The notes under the pieces: model-generated | Database searches by the model: none | Seen by the model: only the letters and a program-made list of their open reading frames with translations | What the model was told of the DNA's origin: nothing | Translations under genes and position numbers: made by a program | Shown: one piece after another, positions 28,159 to 38,085 of the stretch | How the letters are laid out: the number at the start of each line of letters is the position of its first letter | How positions within the stretch are numbered: position 1 is the first letter of the stretch | Assembly: GCF_000421105.1 (NCBI RefSeq) | Contig: NZ_ATWF01000001.1 | Location: 902,930 to 966,929 of the forward strand | Direction: 5' to 3' | Origin: Limisalsivibrio acetivorans | Lineage (GTDB): Bacteria; Chrysiogenota; Deferribacteres; Deferribacterales; Geovibrionaceae | DNA length: 64,000 nucleotides

Positions 28159-28188
28159 TTGATACCTCCAACTATGAGGGTTTATAAT
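28159..28188 (+). promoter_or_regulatory. Sigma-70 promoter of the STAS-diguanylate cyclase pair
   Basis: TTGATA (28159-28164), an 18-base spacer and a perfect TATAAT (28183-28188), 19 bases before the STAS ATG. GGGAGG serves as its ribosome site. Confidence 0.7.
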
Positions 28189-28207
28189 CCTTATATGGGA
28201 GGCTTGC

Positions 28208-28597
28208 ATGTGGAGCATAGAAAGTATTAATAACAGCATAGCGGTTCTCTGCTCCCCAAAAACTGTTAATCAGGACAGCGTAATTGAGCTGCAGCCTGTT
28301 CTGGATGAGCTTCTTATGAAAAACATCAACAGGATAGTGATCAATATGAGTGCATCAGTTTATATAGACTCCTCCGGGCTGGGCTCACTGGTTAAGAGGG
28401 TAGCACATTTCCGCTCCGCCGATGGAGATATACGTCTCGCTTCTCTCTGTTCAGGTATAAGGGATGTTTTCTCCACCACCAGCCTTGACCGAATCATCAA
28501 GCTCTTCCCCGATGTTGATTCCGCCGTAAAAAGCTACAGCAGCTACCACGGCCCCTCAGTTCCCATATATAAGACAGAGAAGGACGAGGATAGCTAG
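28208..28597 (+). CDS. STAS-domain anti-sigma-antagonist-like protein
   Basis: A 129-residue single STAS domain. The phosphorylatable serine is in the conserved YIDSSGLGSL, probably Ser55. Such proteins act in partner-switching with a serine kinase and phosphatase; neither is in the window. Its stop abuts the ATG of a large diguanylate cyclase, so it may regulate that enzyme by direct contact. Confidence 0.88.
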   Translation: MWSIESINNSIAVLCSPKTVNQDSVIELQPVLDELLMKNINRIVINMSASVYIDSSGLGSLVKRVAHFRSADGDIRLASLCSGIRDVFSTTSLDRIIKLFPDVDSAVKSYSSYHGPSVPIYKTEKDEDS

Positions 28598-31585
28598 ATG
28601 CCCTTCTTCCGTAAACTTTCAACAGCCGTATTCTTCTCCTTTATGATATCGATCTTCATTACGCTCGCCGCTGCAGGTGCTTTCTGGATAAACGATATTT
28701 ACCGCTATTTCAGCTTTGAGGCGGATACATTGAAGTCAAATTATATAAGCTCGGTTAAGAACAGGCTCAGAAACAGCGTTCAGGAGATAAGCAACATAAT
28801 TGAGCAGAACCGTTCCACCGTTGAAGAGAAATCCGTTTCAGCCGTAAGCAAGGAGACGGATCTTGCATCCTTGATGGTAAAAAACCTGTACAGTGAGTTT
28901 GAGAGGAGCACAACCGCCCAAAAACTTCGGAGGATAGCGCTTAACAATATCAATTCCCTCATATCAGAAAAGAAACGTGAGCACTGGGTGATCATCTCCT
29001 CCGACGGAACGATCCTCCTTGATACAAATCAGCGGCAGAACGAAGGTAGAAGTGCCCTGTCCCAAAAGGACAGCAGCGGCTCTTTCTTATATCGTGAAAT
29101 GATCGAGAAAAGTAACAACGGCGGGGGGATCGTAAAGGGCTATTGGGGCAACAGAGGGATGGGAACCGGCATGAATCATGAAATAATCTACAGTATCACC
29201 CATCTGCCGGAGCTGGACTGGCATATTGCAGCAGGGATTTTTACTAAAAGCATCGAGGAGGAAATAAAGACAGATATGCTCCGGAATGCAGCATCTGTCC
29301 GCTTTGGTGAGGACGGCTACATTTTCATTGTGGATTATTCGGGGCATATCCTTGCCAGCAGGGGGGTGTACTTCCAGGAGCCTGTTCCTAGAGAAGGCAC
29401 CGGAGGGGAGGATACAGGCACTATCTATAGAAAAGCTATGAGTATAGTTCGGGAGAAGGGTTCAGGATTCTTCGAGTACCAGTTCCCCAGGATAGACACT
29501 AAGGATCCTGAGCCTAAGCTCTCATACGTATACGGGGATAACGAATGGGGCTGGATCATCGGTACAGGCGCCTACACCAACGATATTGATGAATACATAG
29601 CATCCAAGGAGGAGGAGCTCAGGCAGAAAGTGAAAATGAGCTTCATCAAGATGAGTGCGGTTTTCAGCATACTGTTTATCCTGCTTTACCTATTATCCCG
29701 AGTCATATACCGAAAAACCGAAGCGGGATTCTCCAAGTTCTCAGAGTTTTTCCGCAGAGGAAGGGAGAGCTACGAGCACATAAACCCCGATGAACTTCCC
29801 TATGATGAATTCCGAACCCTTGCAGAGCAGGCAAACAGGATGATAGATGAGAAGCTGAGCTTCGAAAACAACCTCAAGGATAAGCAGGCAGAGCTGGAGA
29901 ATGAGATACGGGGGCGCAGGAATATTCAGGAAAGGCTGAACACCATATTCTCAACCATGGAGGAAGGTGTTCTTCTACAGGACAGCCGCGGGAAGATACT
30001 TGATGTAAACAAAAGCTTTGAACAGATCTTGAGACTCAACAAAAAGGAAATCCTCGGCAAACTACCCCACGAACTCGATTTCAGGATCATCTTCGAGGAT
30101 AAAAGCTTCTGCCCCCCCGAAGAGTATCCTATGAACCTTGCAAGAAGAAAAAAGAAGAAGATCAGCAACCATATAACCGGCTTCGTCCTTGCCGGTTCGG
30201 AGATTGTATGGATACAGGCAACATCCGTTCCGATCATCGATGAATACGGAAGGCTCAGCAGGATTGTAACAACCTTTGCAGACATAACAGAGTCTAAGGA
30301 ACTACAGGATAAATTCCTTAAGGCACAAGAGAATATGGAGATGGCACAGGAGGTGTCCCATACAGGAAGCTGGGAGATGAACCTTGCCGACGGAAGGTTC
30401 TGGGTCTCCGATGTTTTCCGGAAGATATTCGATCTACCCGAGGGTGAGCTTAAGGTGGACGATCCGATGGAGAGAATCCATCCGGAGGACAGGGATATGG
30501 TGGAATTGAAGTTCGATGGCGCAGTCAAAACGGGAACCCCCTTCTCCGCCGACTACAGGGTTATAACAAGGAGCGGCTACGAGAGGCATGTCCATGGCCG
30601 CATAAAGGCGGATTACAAAGAGGGAAAAGCCAGACGTGTTTTCGGCACTGTCCAAGATGTTACAAACATACGAAAGGCCCAGGAACAGGTTAAGGAAGCC
30701 TATGAAAAGCTGAATGAGTATGTGCGTATCGTGGACGAGAATGTCATCACATCAGAAACAGATAAAGATGGAAACATCACCTCCGCCAGCGAGGCCTTCT
30801 GCAGAGTTTCCGGCTACTCCAAGGAGGAGCTTATTGGGCAGAACCATAGGATCCTGCGCCATGACGAAACAGAAGAAGGTGTATACAATGAGCTCTGGGA
30901 AACCATCACAAAGGGAAATACTTGGCGAGGCGAGCTTAGAAACAAGCGCAAGAACGGTGAGACATACTGGGTTTCCGCCTATGTAAGCCCGAGGTACGAC
31001 AAGGAGGGGAATGTCTTCGGATACATCTCCATACGTCAGGATATAACAGACCGGAAAATGGTTGAGCGTCTTTCGGTAACCGATGAACTCACAGGGGTTT
31101 ACAACAGACGATTCTTCAATAAAACCATACAGGAAGAACTGCGCCGGATGAAACGGGAACATGGCTTCTTATCCTTCGGAATGATAGATATAGACCACTT
31201 CAAGCAGTATAACGACACCTATGGTCACAAACAGGGTGACACCGCCCTTAGACGTGTGGCGGAGATACTGGACGATATGATGCAGAGGGGTGGCGACTTC
31301 GCCTTCCGTTTAGGTGGAGAGGAGTTCGGTATACTCTTCTCGGGTCAGGACGGAGATAAAACCAGAGCCTTTGCCGAAAGGGTAAAAAACGCCGTTGAGC
31401 AGGCGGGAATACCCCACGCTAAAAACAGCGCATCGGATTATTTAACGATCTCCTTGGGCGTTGTATGCGTAGACCTGTCCGGCAGCGATGTTAATGATAC
31501 AGATACAATATACCGCATTGCGGATGAAGCACTCTATAAGGCAAAGAGCGAGGGTAGAAACAGGGTAGTGCTTAACGTTATCTAG
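28598..31585 (+). CDS. Membrane Cache-PAS-GGDEF diguanylate cyclase
   Basis: A 995-residue protein: membrane helix (about 10-32), large periplasmic Cache region (about 35-345) containing two similar Cache segments (GWIIGTGAY and DWHIAAGIF type ends), second helix (about 347-365), three PAS domains (about 440-815), and a C-terminal GGDEF domain with GGEEF near 906-910. RGGD lies five residues before GGEEF, so the inhibitory I-site is kept. An extracellular ligand likely controls c-di-GMP synthesis. Its stop overlaps by 4 bases the stop of the convergent actin-like gene. Confidence 0.92.
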   Translation: MPFFRKLSTAVFFSFMISIFITLAAAGAFWINDIYRYFSFEADTLKSNYISSVKNRLRNSVQEISNIIEQNRSTVEEKSVSAVSKETDLASLMVKNLYSEFERSTTAQKLRRIALNNINSLISEKKREHWVIISSDGTILLDTNQRQNEGRSALSQKDSSGSFLYREMIEKSNNGGGIVKGYWGNRGMGTGMNHEIIYSITHLPELDWHIAAGIFTKSIEEEIKTDMLRNAASVRFGEDGYIFIVDYSGHILASRGVYFQEPVPREGTGGEDTGTIYRKAMSIVREKGSGFFEYQFPRIDTKDPEPKLSYVYGDNEWGWIIGTGAYTNDIDEYIASKEEELRQKVKMSFIKMSAVFSILFILLYLLSRVIYRKTEAGFSKFSEFFRRGRESYEHINPDELPYDEFRTLAEQANRMIDEKLSFENNLKDKQAELENEIRGRRNIQERLNTIFSTMEEGVLLQDSRGKILDVNKSFEQILRLNKKEILGKLPHELDFRIIFEDKSFCPPEEYPMNLARRKKKKISNHITGFVLAGSEIVWIQATSVPIIDEYGRLSRIVTTFADITESKELQDKFLKAQENMEMAQEVSHTGSWEMNLADGRFWVSDVFRKIFDLPEGELKVDDPMERIHPEDRDMVELKFDGAVKTGTPFSADYRVITRSGYERHVHGRIKADYKEGKARRVFGTVQDVTNIRKAQEQVKEAYEKLNEYVRIVDENVITSETDKDGNITSASEAFCRVSGYSKEELIGQNHRILRHDETEEGVYNELWETITKGNTWRGELRNKRKNGETYWVSAYVSPRYDKEGNVFGYISIRQDITDRKMVERLSVTDELTGVYNRRFFNKTIQEELRRMKREHGFLSFGMIDIDHFKQYNDTYGHKQGDTALRRVAEILDDMMQRGGDFAFRLGGEEFGILFSGQDGDKTRAFAERVKNAVEQAGIPHAKNSASDYLTISLGVVCVDLSGSDVNDTDTIYRIADEALYKAKSEGRNRVVLNVI

Positions 31586-34500
31586 CTGTTGCTCTCCCCG
31601 TTAAGAAGATCCAGTCCCCATGCGTGAAGTATTGCTGCCTTGATTATGATAAAGAATATCGGTTCATCGACTTCACCCTCCTTCCTTGTCATATAATCCT
31701 GAACGATGGGGTAGACATCATTGAAATCAGGGAACGGTTTCCACTTTTCCTCAAAACACTCTATAAATCTGTTATACTGTTTGTATTCTTTTACTGAATC
31801 ATACTGTTTCTCACAGCCGTCGACCTCAAAAAGCGTTTTCAGGTGTTCGATATTGTCACCTTCCAACTTTTTATCCGTGTCAGTAATAGAGCTGCTTGAA
31901 CACGGGGATGACTGGGTATCATCTGTCGATTCTTGGTTCAGCTCCTCTGGAGCGTTTCCGGTAGACTGGGTATCTCCTGTACCTTCTCTGCCGTTCTCAT
32001 TATCTTTGCCAGTGTCACTACTAGATTCATAAAATCCGTTTTCACCCACAATAGGGAATTTCGTTTCCGGTTCAATATTATGGATCTCACTATAGATGTC
32101 TTTCAGAAGACCTTTAGCAACCTCAGTTTTCGGGTTTGAAGAACGTTTCAGTTCGATCCGCAGATCATTAGAGCCATACCCGCAGTTGAATGATCTCTGA
32201 AGAACCTCCATCACTTTTTTGACAAAAGCGCCAGAATGACTCTTACCGAAAAGTAGGTCCAGATATCCCCACCCGTTTCCTGCCAAAAAGAGAGTTAGCC
32301 TGATATTTTTTTTATCTTCTCCATCATTCCAAATGCCCAGTTCAAAATCAGCACCCTTCAGTTGCTTACACCTCTTGAGAGACATACCCGCATAGAACAT
32401 AATTGCCGAGTAGGAGAAGATAGCCAGACTTTGGGCACTCCTGAGCTCTACAACTGCGCTCGGGCCAGCGTTAACAAGTCTGTCAATAAACCTTGTCCCA
32501 CCTGCTTTAAAAAGAAGGGAGAGCGTGGATTCGTTTATCGACTCCATAGCACGATGGATATTGTCGAACCTGCTTCTATACTTGCTACCGAACCACTCCA
32601 GCTTGTAAGAGAGGATCTTGGGGTTCTCCATAAAGTACTGGTTCATTATGTTTCCGGCAAACTTGACCACGGTTTCAATATAGAGACGTTGCTTTCTCCA
32701 TACAGCGAAATCGCTTGTTCCTCCGCCCACATCCACCGTAACCACGGGCACGGACGAACCGAGCATGAGTTCCTCCGCCCTTGCTATGGCAAGGCTTTCA
32801 GACACAAGCTTTACACCAACATTTGCAAAGATGTTATTTAAGAGCTCCTCCCTGTCGCCATCCTCTCCCATGGGAAGAGATGTATAAACATTAAGGTCCT
32901 GAACGCCTATCCTGCGTTCGAAAAGCTCTGCCCGGATAAGGGTTGATATATGCCTCAAATACATACCAAGATATCTTCGGTTGCTTCTGTGTTCCCACTT
33001 AACCCGTTCTTTATATCTTGATGCTATCCTTTCAAAATCCTCATCACTAAGCACTCCGTCCTCAACAAATGGTGGAATACTGTTGTTCATGGAAACAATA
33101 GCAACAGAATCAAGGACAGAATGGCCTTTCAATTCATGATCCGGCACCCTCAGCTTCATCAGAACAGGGACAGAAGACAGAGTTCCCTCACTATCATTCC
33201 TGTAGTAGGGCATGAAGTCCTTGCTGACAAAACAATCAATCGGAACATTAGTTTTGTTATAATCAAGATACCCTGCCTTGTCCTCTGGAACAGTAACCCA
33301 AAGAAGCCGGTTCTTGATCCTAAAACCTTCTATTGTGTCTTTCTCAGGATCGTTCTCCATAACAGCAATGTGAGATGTTCCCACATCTACGGATATGTTA
33401 GTCTTTTTCCCCGGCTGTGTTCCTTTGATATTATTAAGGATCTTAGGCATCAGAAGAACACCTATCTCTCTACCCTTATACTTCACAGAAACCCCTGTGG
33501 GGGGAGTGCTCATAGTCCAGGTAATGGCAAACCGGCCTTCGGTGTGCTGGGTATCGCCATCGACAATGGGGGTAATCTCGAAATCATCCTTTTTAACCAC
33601 CCATATGTAATACTCATGCCATTCATCGGAGTGGAAATCGGGCCATGAACAAACCACAGGGAGCTTCACATCCTGGGATGATGTAAATTCATGGCGGAAA
33701 GTAAGTTTATCAATGGTAAGTTCCATTGTGTTATTGTTGATATCCATACTGAACTCTTTTCGCCTTCGTCCTGTGAAGCAGTGTTTATAAATCCTGCTCA
33801 CACCATCTTTCATGATCGGCATAAGGGGCGCATGATCGTGATCTACAGAACGGTACAGAGTACTCGACAGATCCTTGAAGAGCTCGTTGGGGTTTATGTC
33901 CATAGCAACATGGTAGTTAAGATAGGATAATGAATGTTCATCGTGCAGAAGCTTCTTTTCAGGGAGAACCCTTTTGAGTTCATGCTGATCGTATGGCTCA
34001 CTCTTTTTCTTTTCAACCTGCCACTTGGAAAAGATCCAGGGACTCATATTACCGCAACTGGGATAAACCTCCTGCGTCCAGAAGTTGAGTATCATCTTCA
34101 CATTGTTAAGGGAAAGGGGCCACATATAATCACAGTCTAAGGGATCTTTGAGAATCCTGTCTTCATCGCTGAACCATGGGATCACAGCAGAGCTCATGCT
34201 GTCCGGATATTCAGCAGCAGGGAAGAGGCCTGTATAGTAATCACTCTGGATAAGCCCACCCATTATCTGATTATTCACATATAAGAAATGCAGTGAGGTA
34301 ATGGAGGTGCTGTAAAGATTTTTGGCAATGCTGTCCACAATCCTTTTCTTCTCCCACTCCTCTTCAGCCGAAGAAAAGGTGTACTCTTCAAACCTGATAT
34401 CAAGGTGGGGGTAGTAGTTCCTTAGGATTATAACAGCGTAGAGCCCCCTCAGCTCATCGGTGAGGATATTGCTTATGGTCTCATCGTGGGTTGTATCAGA

Positions 34501-34734
34501 GATTTTTGCAAGAATAACCCGGGACCATATATTCGGTATGAAAGATGAAAGCTCCTGCTGGTTAATCAAACCGATATCGATATTATCCACAAAATCACTT
34601 CTTATATCTGTGAAGTAGTTCCATCCGTGAGAGTAGCTCTGGTCAGACTGGATCTCAGTTCTGTAGCCGTCAGCACCATTGATCTCCTGATTTCTTATAC
34701 TTTCAATCTTTGGGAGGAATGAGTTTATAGACAT
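31582..34734 (-). CDS. Large actin/Hsp70-like ATPase of the vWA-tubulin module
   Basis: A 1050-residue protein. An N-terminal region of about 440 residues is not recognised. An actin/Hsp70 fold follows: phosphate-1 NISVDVGTSHIAV (about 445), phosphate-2 VVTVDVGGGTSDFAVW (about 664) and adenosine motif LFLAGNGWGYLD (about 815). A Ser/Asp/Glu-rich linker (about 900-950) leads to a short C-terminal domain. The large size and Hsp70-like core recall SrfB-type virulence-associated proteins, but I cannot confirm that family. ATG 34734 is chosen for AAGGAAGG 8 bases upstream and a 16-base gap to the tubulin-like gene; ATG 34785 would overlap that gene. Last gene of the operon. Confidence 0.75.
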   Translation of the reverse strand: MSINSFLPKIESIRNQEINGADGYRTEIQSDQSYSHGWNYFTDIRSDFVDNIDIGLINQQELSSFIPNIWSRVILAKISDTTHDETISNILTDELRGLYAVIILRNYYPHLDIRFEEYTFSSAEEEWEKKRIVDSIAKNLYSTSITSLHFLYVNNQIMGGLIQSDYYTGLFPAAEYPDSMSSAVIPWFSDEDRILKDPLDCDYMWPLSLNNVKMILNFWTQEVYPSCGNMSPWIFSKWQVEKKKSEPYDQHELKRVLPEKKLLHDEHSLSYLNYHVAMDINPNELFKDLSSTLYRSVDHDHAPLMPIMKDGVSRIYKHCFTGRRRKEFSMDINNNTMELTIDKLTFRHEFTSSQDVKLPVVCSWPDFHSDEWHEYYIWVVKKDDFEITPIVDGDTQHTEGRFAITWTMSTPPTGVSVKYKGREIGVLLMPKILNNIKGTQPGKKTNISVDVGTSHIAVMENDPEKDTIEGFRIKNRLLWVTVPEDKAGYLDYNKTNVPIDCFVSKDFMPYYRNDSEGTLSSVPVLMKLRVPDHELKGHSVLDSVAIVSMNNSIPPFVEDGVLSDEDFERIASRYKERVKWEHRSNRRYLGMYLRHISTLIRAELFERRIGVQDLNVYTSLPMGEDGDREELLNNIFANVGVKLVSESLAIARAEELMLGSSVPVVTVDVGGGTSDFAVWRKQRLYIETVVKFAGNIMNQYFMENPKILSYKLEWFGSKYRSRFDNIHRAMESINESTLSLLFKAGGTRFIDRLVNAGPSAVVELRSAQSLAIFSYSAIMFYAGMSLKRCKQLKGADFELGIWNDGEDKKNIRLTLFLAGNGWGYLDLLFGKSHSGAFVKKVMEVLQRSFNCGYGSNDLRIELKRSSNPKTEVAKGLLKDIYSEIHNIEPETKFPIVGENGFYESSSDTGKDNENGREGTGDTQSTGNAPEELNQESTDDTQSSPCSSSSITDTDKKLEGDNIEHLKTLFEVDGCEKQYDSVKEYKQYNRFIECFEEKWKPFPDFNDVYPIVQDYMTRKEGEVDEPIFFIIIKAAILHAWGLDLLNGESNS

Positions 34735-34750
34735 ATCCTGGACCTTCCTT

Positions 34751-36367
34751 TTAACTACTAAGCATTCTATTTGCAGCCATGGCACTTGAAAAATAGATCA
34801 TATCCATCAGCCTGCAATTTGGGCTATCAACGTATGTGTGAAGCTTGAGTTCATCTGGGATTCCCTCCTGTTTAGGAGCTCCATCTCTCTCTGCAAGCTT
34901 TTTGTTGGTTGACAAATAGTAAATTGCATCATTATAGATGTGGTTCATGGAGTTCTCTTCTCTGATCTTCTCAGAATGATGAAGAATATAGGATATAAAC
35001 TTTGCCGGTTCCTTTTCCAGTAGTGAGTCCAGATTCTCCTCCCTGGCAAGTTTTAGAAGTTCCTTAACCTTAGCGTAGTTCACAAACTTAACGTTCGTGT
35101 CCTCGCCTGCGTTCAGAATCGTGCCAAAATAGCTTTCATCAACCTGCTCGATATCTCCGGTCTGCATACTCAAAACCCACAGTATGAAATCACAATAGAA
35201 GTCCTTCAACGCATTCAGAAAGTCAGTGTCAATGCCGCTAAAGTATGTAATGTAAAGCTTTGTACGCCTAAAATCATCATTGCGCAGTAGCGGGTTCCAA
35301 TAAAGGAGAAAAGTGGTCGAGCATATCAAAGCTGTGAGGAACTTCCCCTTTACAGTGTTAACGGGTTTGAAGCCTCCGTTAGCACCGATGAGTTCAATAT
35401 CCTTCCAGGAAACCTGTTTGGTGTGTTCCCTTGTCAGATACATATAGTCGGTTTTCAGGTCGGTCTGCTTTGGTCTGTTAAGAAAATCATACAGAGCCAT
35501 TGCCCCCAAAAGCTCAACATGGTGTGCAGGGTTGTTCTGGGTTTGACCACCCACCCCAAGGGGGATCTCCTTGGTATACTGCTCCCCTATCATATATACG
35601 CGGCTCATGGGGTTTGAGCCCTGGAGTGAATAATAATACTCCATATGAAGCTTTGACTTGCTGAGAAAGTTATCCGGATCAACAAAATGCTGATGTGCGC
35701 CCCCCTTAGCACGTCTGAAGTCAAAATAGGGAAAGATCAGGGCACCGCCGACCTCAACCTTCTCGGGATTGAGCCCCATACTAGTTTTGATAAGCCTTGC
35801 AAGCGTTGGGAATATGGATGCGCCTGTACCACCAAAGACAGAACCGCACAGGAACACCTTTCCGCTTTCCCCACCTTTGCCCAGGTGGTTCTGGATCTCA
35901 TTCCACGGCTTGCGATCTATGTCAAACAGGCTCGCCATAACAGCGGAACCCACAGATGCACGCCCTTTAAAGCCTATATCCATGTTTTCGTTCCTGGCCT
36001 TCTCTGCAAAAAGAAGTTTCGGCAGCTTTTGGGGTCCGAAATACTCATTCATCGTGGAGCAATGCGTTCCATCATTTGAATCAAATATAGGAAGAGAGTG
36101 GTAGGTTTTTTCCGGTATGAGATAATCAATATTTTCGGGAAACATATACTTAAAGTTGCCTGTATTCTTGCTTAATGTATTCATGTATCCGGCAACCTTA
36201 TCTGCACGCTGGAAGTTTGCGTTTGCTTTATCCGGGTCTATATTAAGTACCTTGAGTTTGCTCCTTTCATTACCAGATCCGGTACAAAAACCGCCTATGG
36301 CACTATAGAATAAGAAGGCTTCCAGAAATTTAGAGCCTGTACCGCCTATAGATATTATCAGACTCAT
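34751..36367 (-). CDS. Tubulin/FtsZ-like GTPase
   Basis: A 538-residue protein with tubulin-superfamily features: an N-terminal glycine loop SIGGTGSKFLEAF (residues 6-18) and the phosphate-binding GSVFGGTGASIFPTL (about 172-186), equivalent to the GGGTGTG box of FtsZ. It is longer than FtsZ (about 380) and lacks a recognisable FtsZ C-terminal tail, so it is not the division FtsZ. It resembles the tubulin-like families found outside ftsZ loci. A strong GAGGAGGGGG precedes the ATG, 3 bases after the small membrane protein gene. Likely a GTPase that assembles at the membrane with its operon partners; this is inference. Confidence 0.8.
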   Translation of the reverse strand: MSLIISIGGTGSKFLEAFLFYSAIGGFCTGSGNERSKLKVLNIDPDKANANFQRADKVAGYMNTLSKNTGNFKYMFPENIDYLIPEKTYHSLPIFDSNDGTHCSTMNEYFGPQKLPKLLFAEKARNENMDIGFKGRASVGSAVMASLFDIDRKPWNEIQNHLGKGGESGKVFLCGSVFGGTGASIFPTLARLIKTSMGLNPEKVEVGGALIFPYFDFRRAKGGAHQHFVDPDNFLSKSKLHMEYYYSLQGSNPMSRVYMIGEQYTKEIPLGVGGQTQNNPAHHVELLGAMALYDFLNRPKQTDLKTDYMYLTREHTKQVSWKDIELIGANGGFKPVNTVKGKFLTALICSTTFLLYWNPLLRNDDFRRTKLYITYFSGIDTDFLNALKDFYCDFILWVLSMQTGDIEQVDESYFGTILNAGEDTNVKFVNYAKVKELLKLAREENLDSLLEKEPAKFISYILHHSEKIREENSMNHIYNDAIYYLSTNKKLAERDGAPKQEGIPDELKLHTYVDSPNCRLMDMIYFSSAMAANRMLSS

Positions 36368-36370
36368 ACT

Positions 36371-36814
36371 CTACCCCCTCCTCATAAGCAGTTGAACTGG
36401 CGTGGTCATACCAGAATTCCTGGTCAGATATGCTAAAGATAGCCATAGCAATGTTAAGAGTAATGAAATAATCGCGGCGGGAACTGCTTTTCCATAGATG
36501 AAATAAGTGAGTATTCCTAAGTTTACAACCGAGGATAACCCAAATATTATTGTCGATCGTTTAACCAATGCCTTGTTCACCTGATCCTGAACACGAAGCA
36601 AATCACGCCCTTTTAAGATAGTTAGGGTATTGTAATCAGGCCTTCGGATTGATAAATAACAGATAATTGCATTAAAAAGAAAAAGTAGAATAGTTCCGAT
36701 CGCTAGGATATTCTGTTGAGGAATATCTACATCAACTCTAGTTATGTAGTCTGTAAATATCTTAATAAACAGAGCAAAACCAATATCCGCAAGTTTAGCT
36801 ATAATAATTTCCAT
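36371..36814 (-). CDS. Small polytopic membrane protein of the vWA-tubulin module
   Basis: A 147-residue protein with three clear membrane helices (about 35-57, 86-106, 108-128) and perhaps an amphipathic N-terminal helix. No family recognised. It lies 2 bases after the vWA gene and 3 bases before the tubulin-like gene, so it is part of the unit and may anchor the cytoplasmic filament-type proteins to the inner membrane. Confidence 0.75.
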   Translation of the reverse strand: MEIIIAKLADIGFALFIKIFTDYITRVDVDIPQQNILAIGTILLFLFNAIICYLSIRRPDYNTLTILKGRDLLRVQDQVNKALVKRSTIIFGLSSVVNLGILTYFIYGKAVPAAIISLLLTLLWLSLAYLTRNSGMTTPVQLLMRRG

Positions 36815-36816
36815 AA

Positions 36817-38085
36817 TTAATCCCTAACCTCTATGAAATAGGGCGACCATTCACCAATTATTCTATTGATTGATGAAACAAGGCTTTCAAACCTGTAGAC
36901 TTTGTTGTAGTCGTCGCTATCCGTGTCATTATTCGTTGAGACGTCCCTCACCCAGTTGGAGATTATTCTCGGCTGTGCGCTTTCCAACTTCATGTTCAGC
37001 TTGTAATAAACAACGCTGTAGTTACTTCCAGCCTCTCTGGGGATGGATACCTCATAGGTACCATTTCTAGCGGAGTTATCCGGCATGCTGTTGTGCCTCT
37101 CAGAGCGGGAAAACGATGCATCCATGCTTTTCCACACCTGTATTCTAGATATATAGTGCGTGGGGGGGATTTCATAGCTTAACTGGAGTTCAAGTGGCTT
37201 GTTCTCGAGGTTTGCTCTGTTTTGGATCGTAGCACATTTGGAATTCTCTGATATTCTGCGATATTGAGACTGGTTCTTAACCTGTATATCCTTTACTTCA
37301 ATATTTACATTTCTGAAGAAGTCGTAGCTATTCTGAAATAAAGTGTTATTAAAGGGTGCGTTTGTGCTGGTCATGGTATTCAGAGCATCTATGTTTTTTG
37401 CACCAAGAAGGACAAATATTGGCCTGTTCGTGCTCACCTGCCCTATTGGGCCCCCACCGTTCATTTCAGAATAGGCGGTGCCTTCGAAATCGGTCTCCAT
37501 CATGTAAAGTCTGAATTTATAACCCTTACTGGAGATCAGAGCGATGGCATCCAGCATATTCTGCCTTAACCCGTTACTGTTCTCCCTTTCACTGAGCACA
37601 AAGTCTCCGACCACAGCGAAAGAACGGGGCATTTTCTCCGCAATATCCTGAAAGGGGGCGTTGTAATAACTGTAGCTTCTGTAATTGTCAGCATTTAAAA
37701 CATCTTCCACGGCTGATCTGCTCAAATTGTCATTAAACATGTGTATTTCGATATTGTTAGATACTGCAAAGGTAGATATGTGGTTACTAAGATAGTTTCT
37801 ATACCTGGAGCTGGTATTGAGGTAGCCCTTCATAGAAGCTGAGGAGTCAAAATAAAGTACGACACTGTTTTCCTGACTGTACGTATTAATATACTTATCG
37901 CATGCGTCAGAAGAGGTGCTGTCACTATTATTATCGTTAACTAATAATAAGGCCAGCAGTATAATAACCAGCAGGCCTACGGTAATGAACACAATAAGGC
38001 GGCTATTTGAAGGAGCACCCTGAAACTGAGCTCCATACAGTTCATCATCCCCGCTTCTACGAAAAAAGTTAAAATCGAACTTCAT
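36817..38085 (-). CDS. Membrane-anchored vWA-like protein
   Basis: A 422-residue protein: short cytoplasmic start, one membrane helix (residues 30-49), then an outward-facing von Willebrand A-like domain opening with VVLYFDSSASMKGYL. D80, S82 and S84 form the DxSxS part of a metal-ion-dependent adhesion site. The rest (about 250-422) resembles no family I know. First gene of the operon, so it may be the external sensor or adhesive part, with the tubulin-like and actin-like proteins inside. Confidence 0.75.
   Translation of the reverse strand: MKFDFNFFRRSGDDELYGAQFQGAPSNSRLIVFITVGLLVIILLALLLVNDNNSDSTSSDACDKYINTYSQENSVVLYFDSSASMKGYLNTSSRYRNYLSNHISTFAVSNNIEIHMFNDNLSRSAVEDVLNADNYRSYSYYNAPFQDIAEKMPRSFAVVGDFVLSERENSNGLRQNMLDAIALISSKGYKFRLYMMETDFEGTAYSEMNGGGPIGQVSTNRPIFVLLGAKNIDALNTMTSTNAPFNNTLFQNSYDFFRNVNIEVKDIQVKNQSQYRRISENSKCATIQNRANLENKPLELQLSYEIPPTHYISRIQVWKSMDASFSRSERHNSMPDNSARNGTYEVSIPREAGSNYSVVYYKLNMKLESAQPRIISNWVRDVSTNNDTDSDDYNKVYRFESLVSSINRIIGEWSPYFIEVRD

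Noticed and set aside
34751-36367. Division FtsZ
   Set aside because: Far longer, lacks the FtsZ C-terminal peptide and is not in a division gene cluster.
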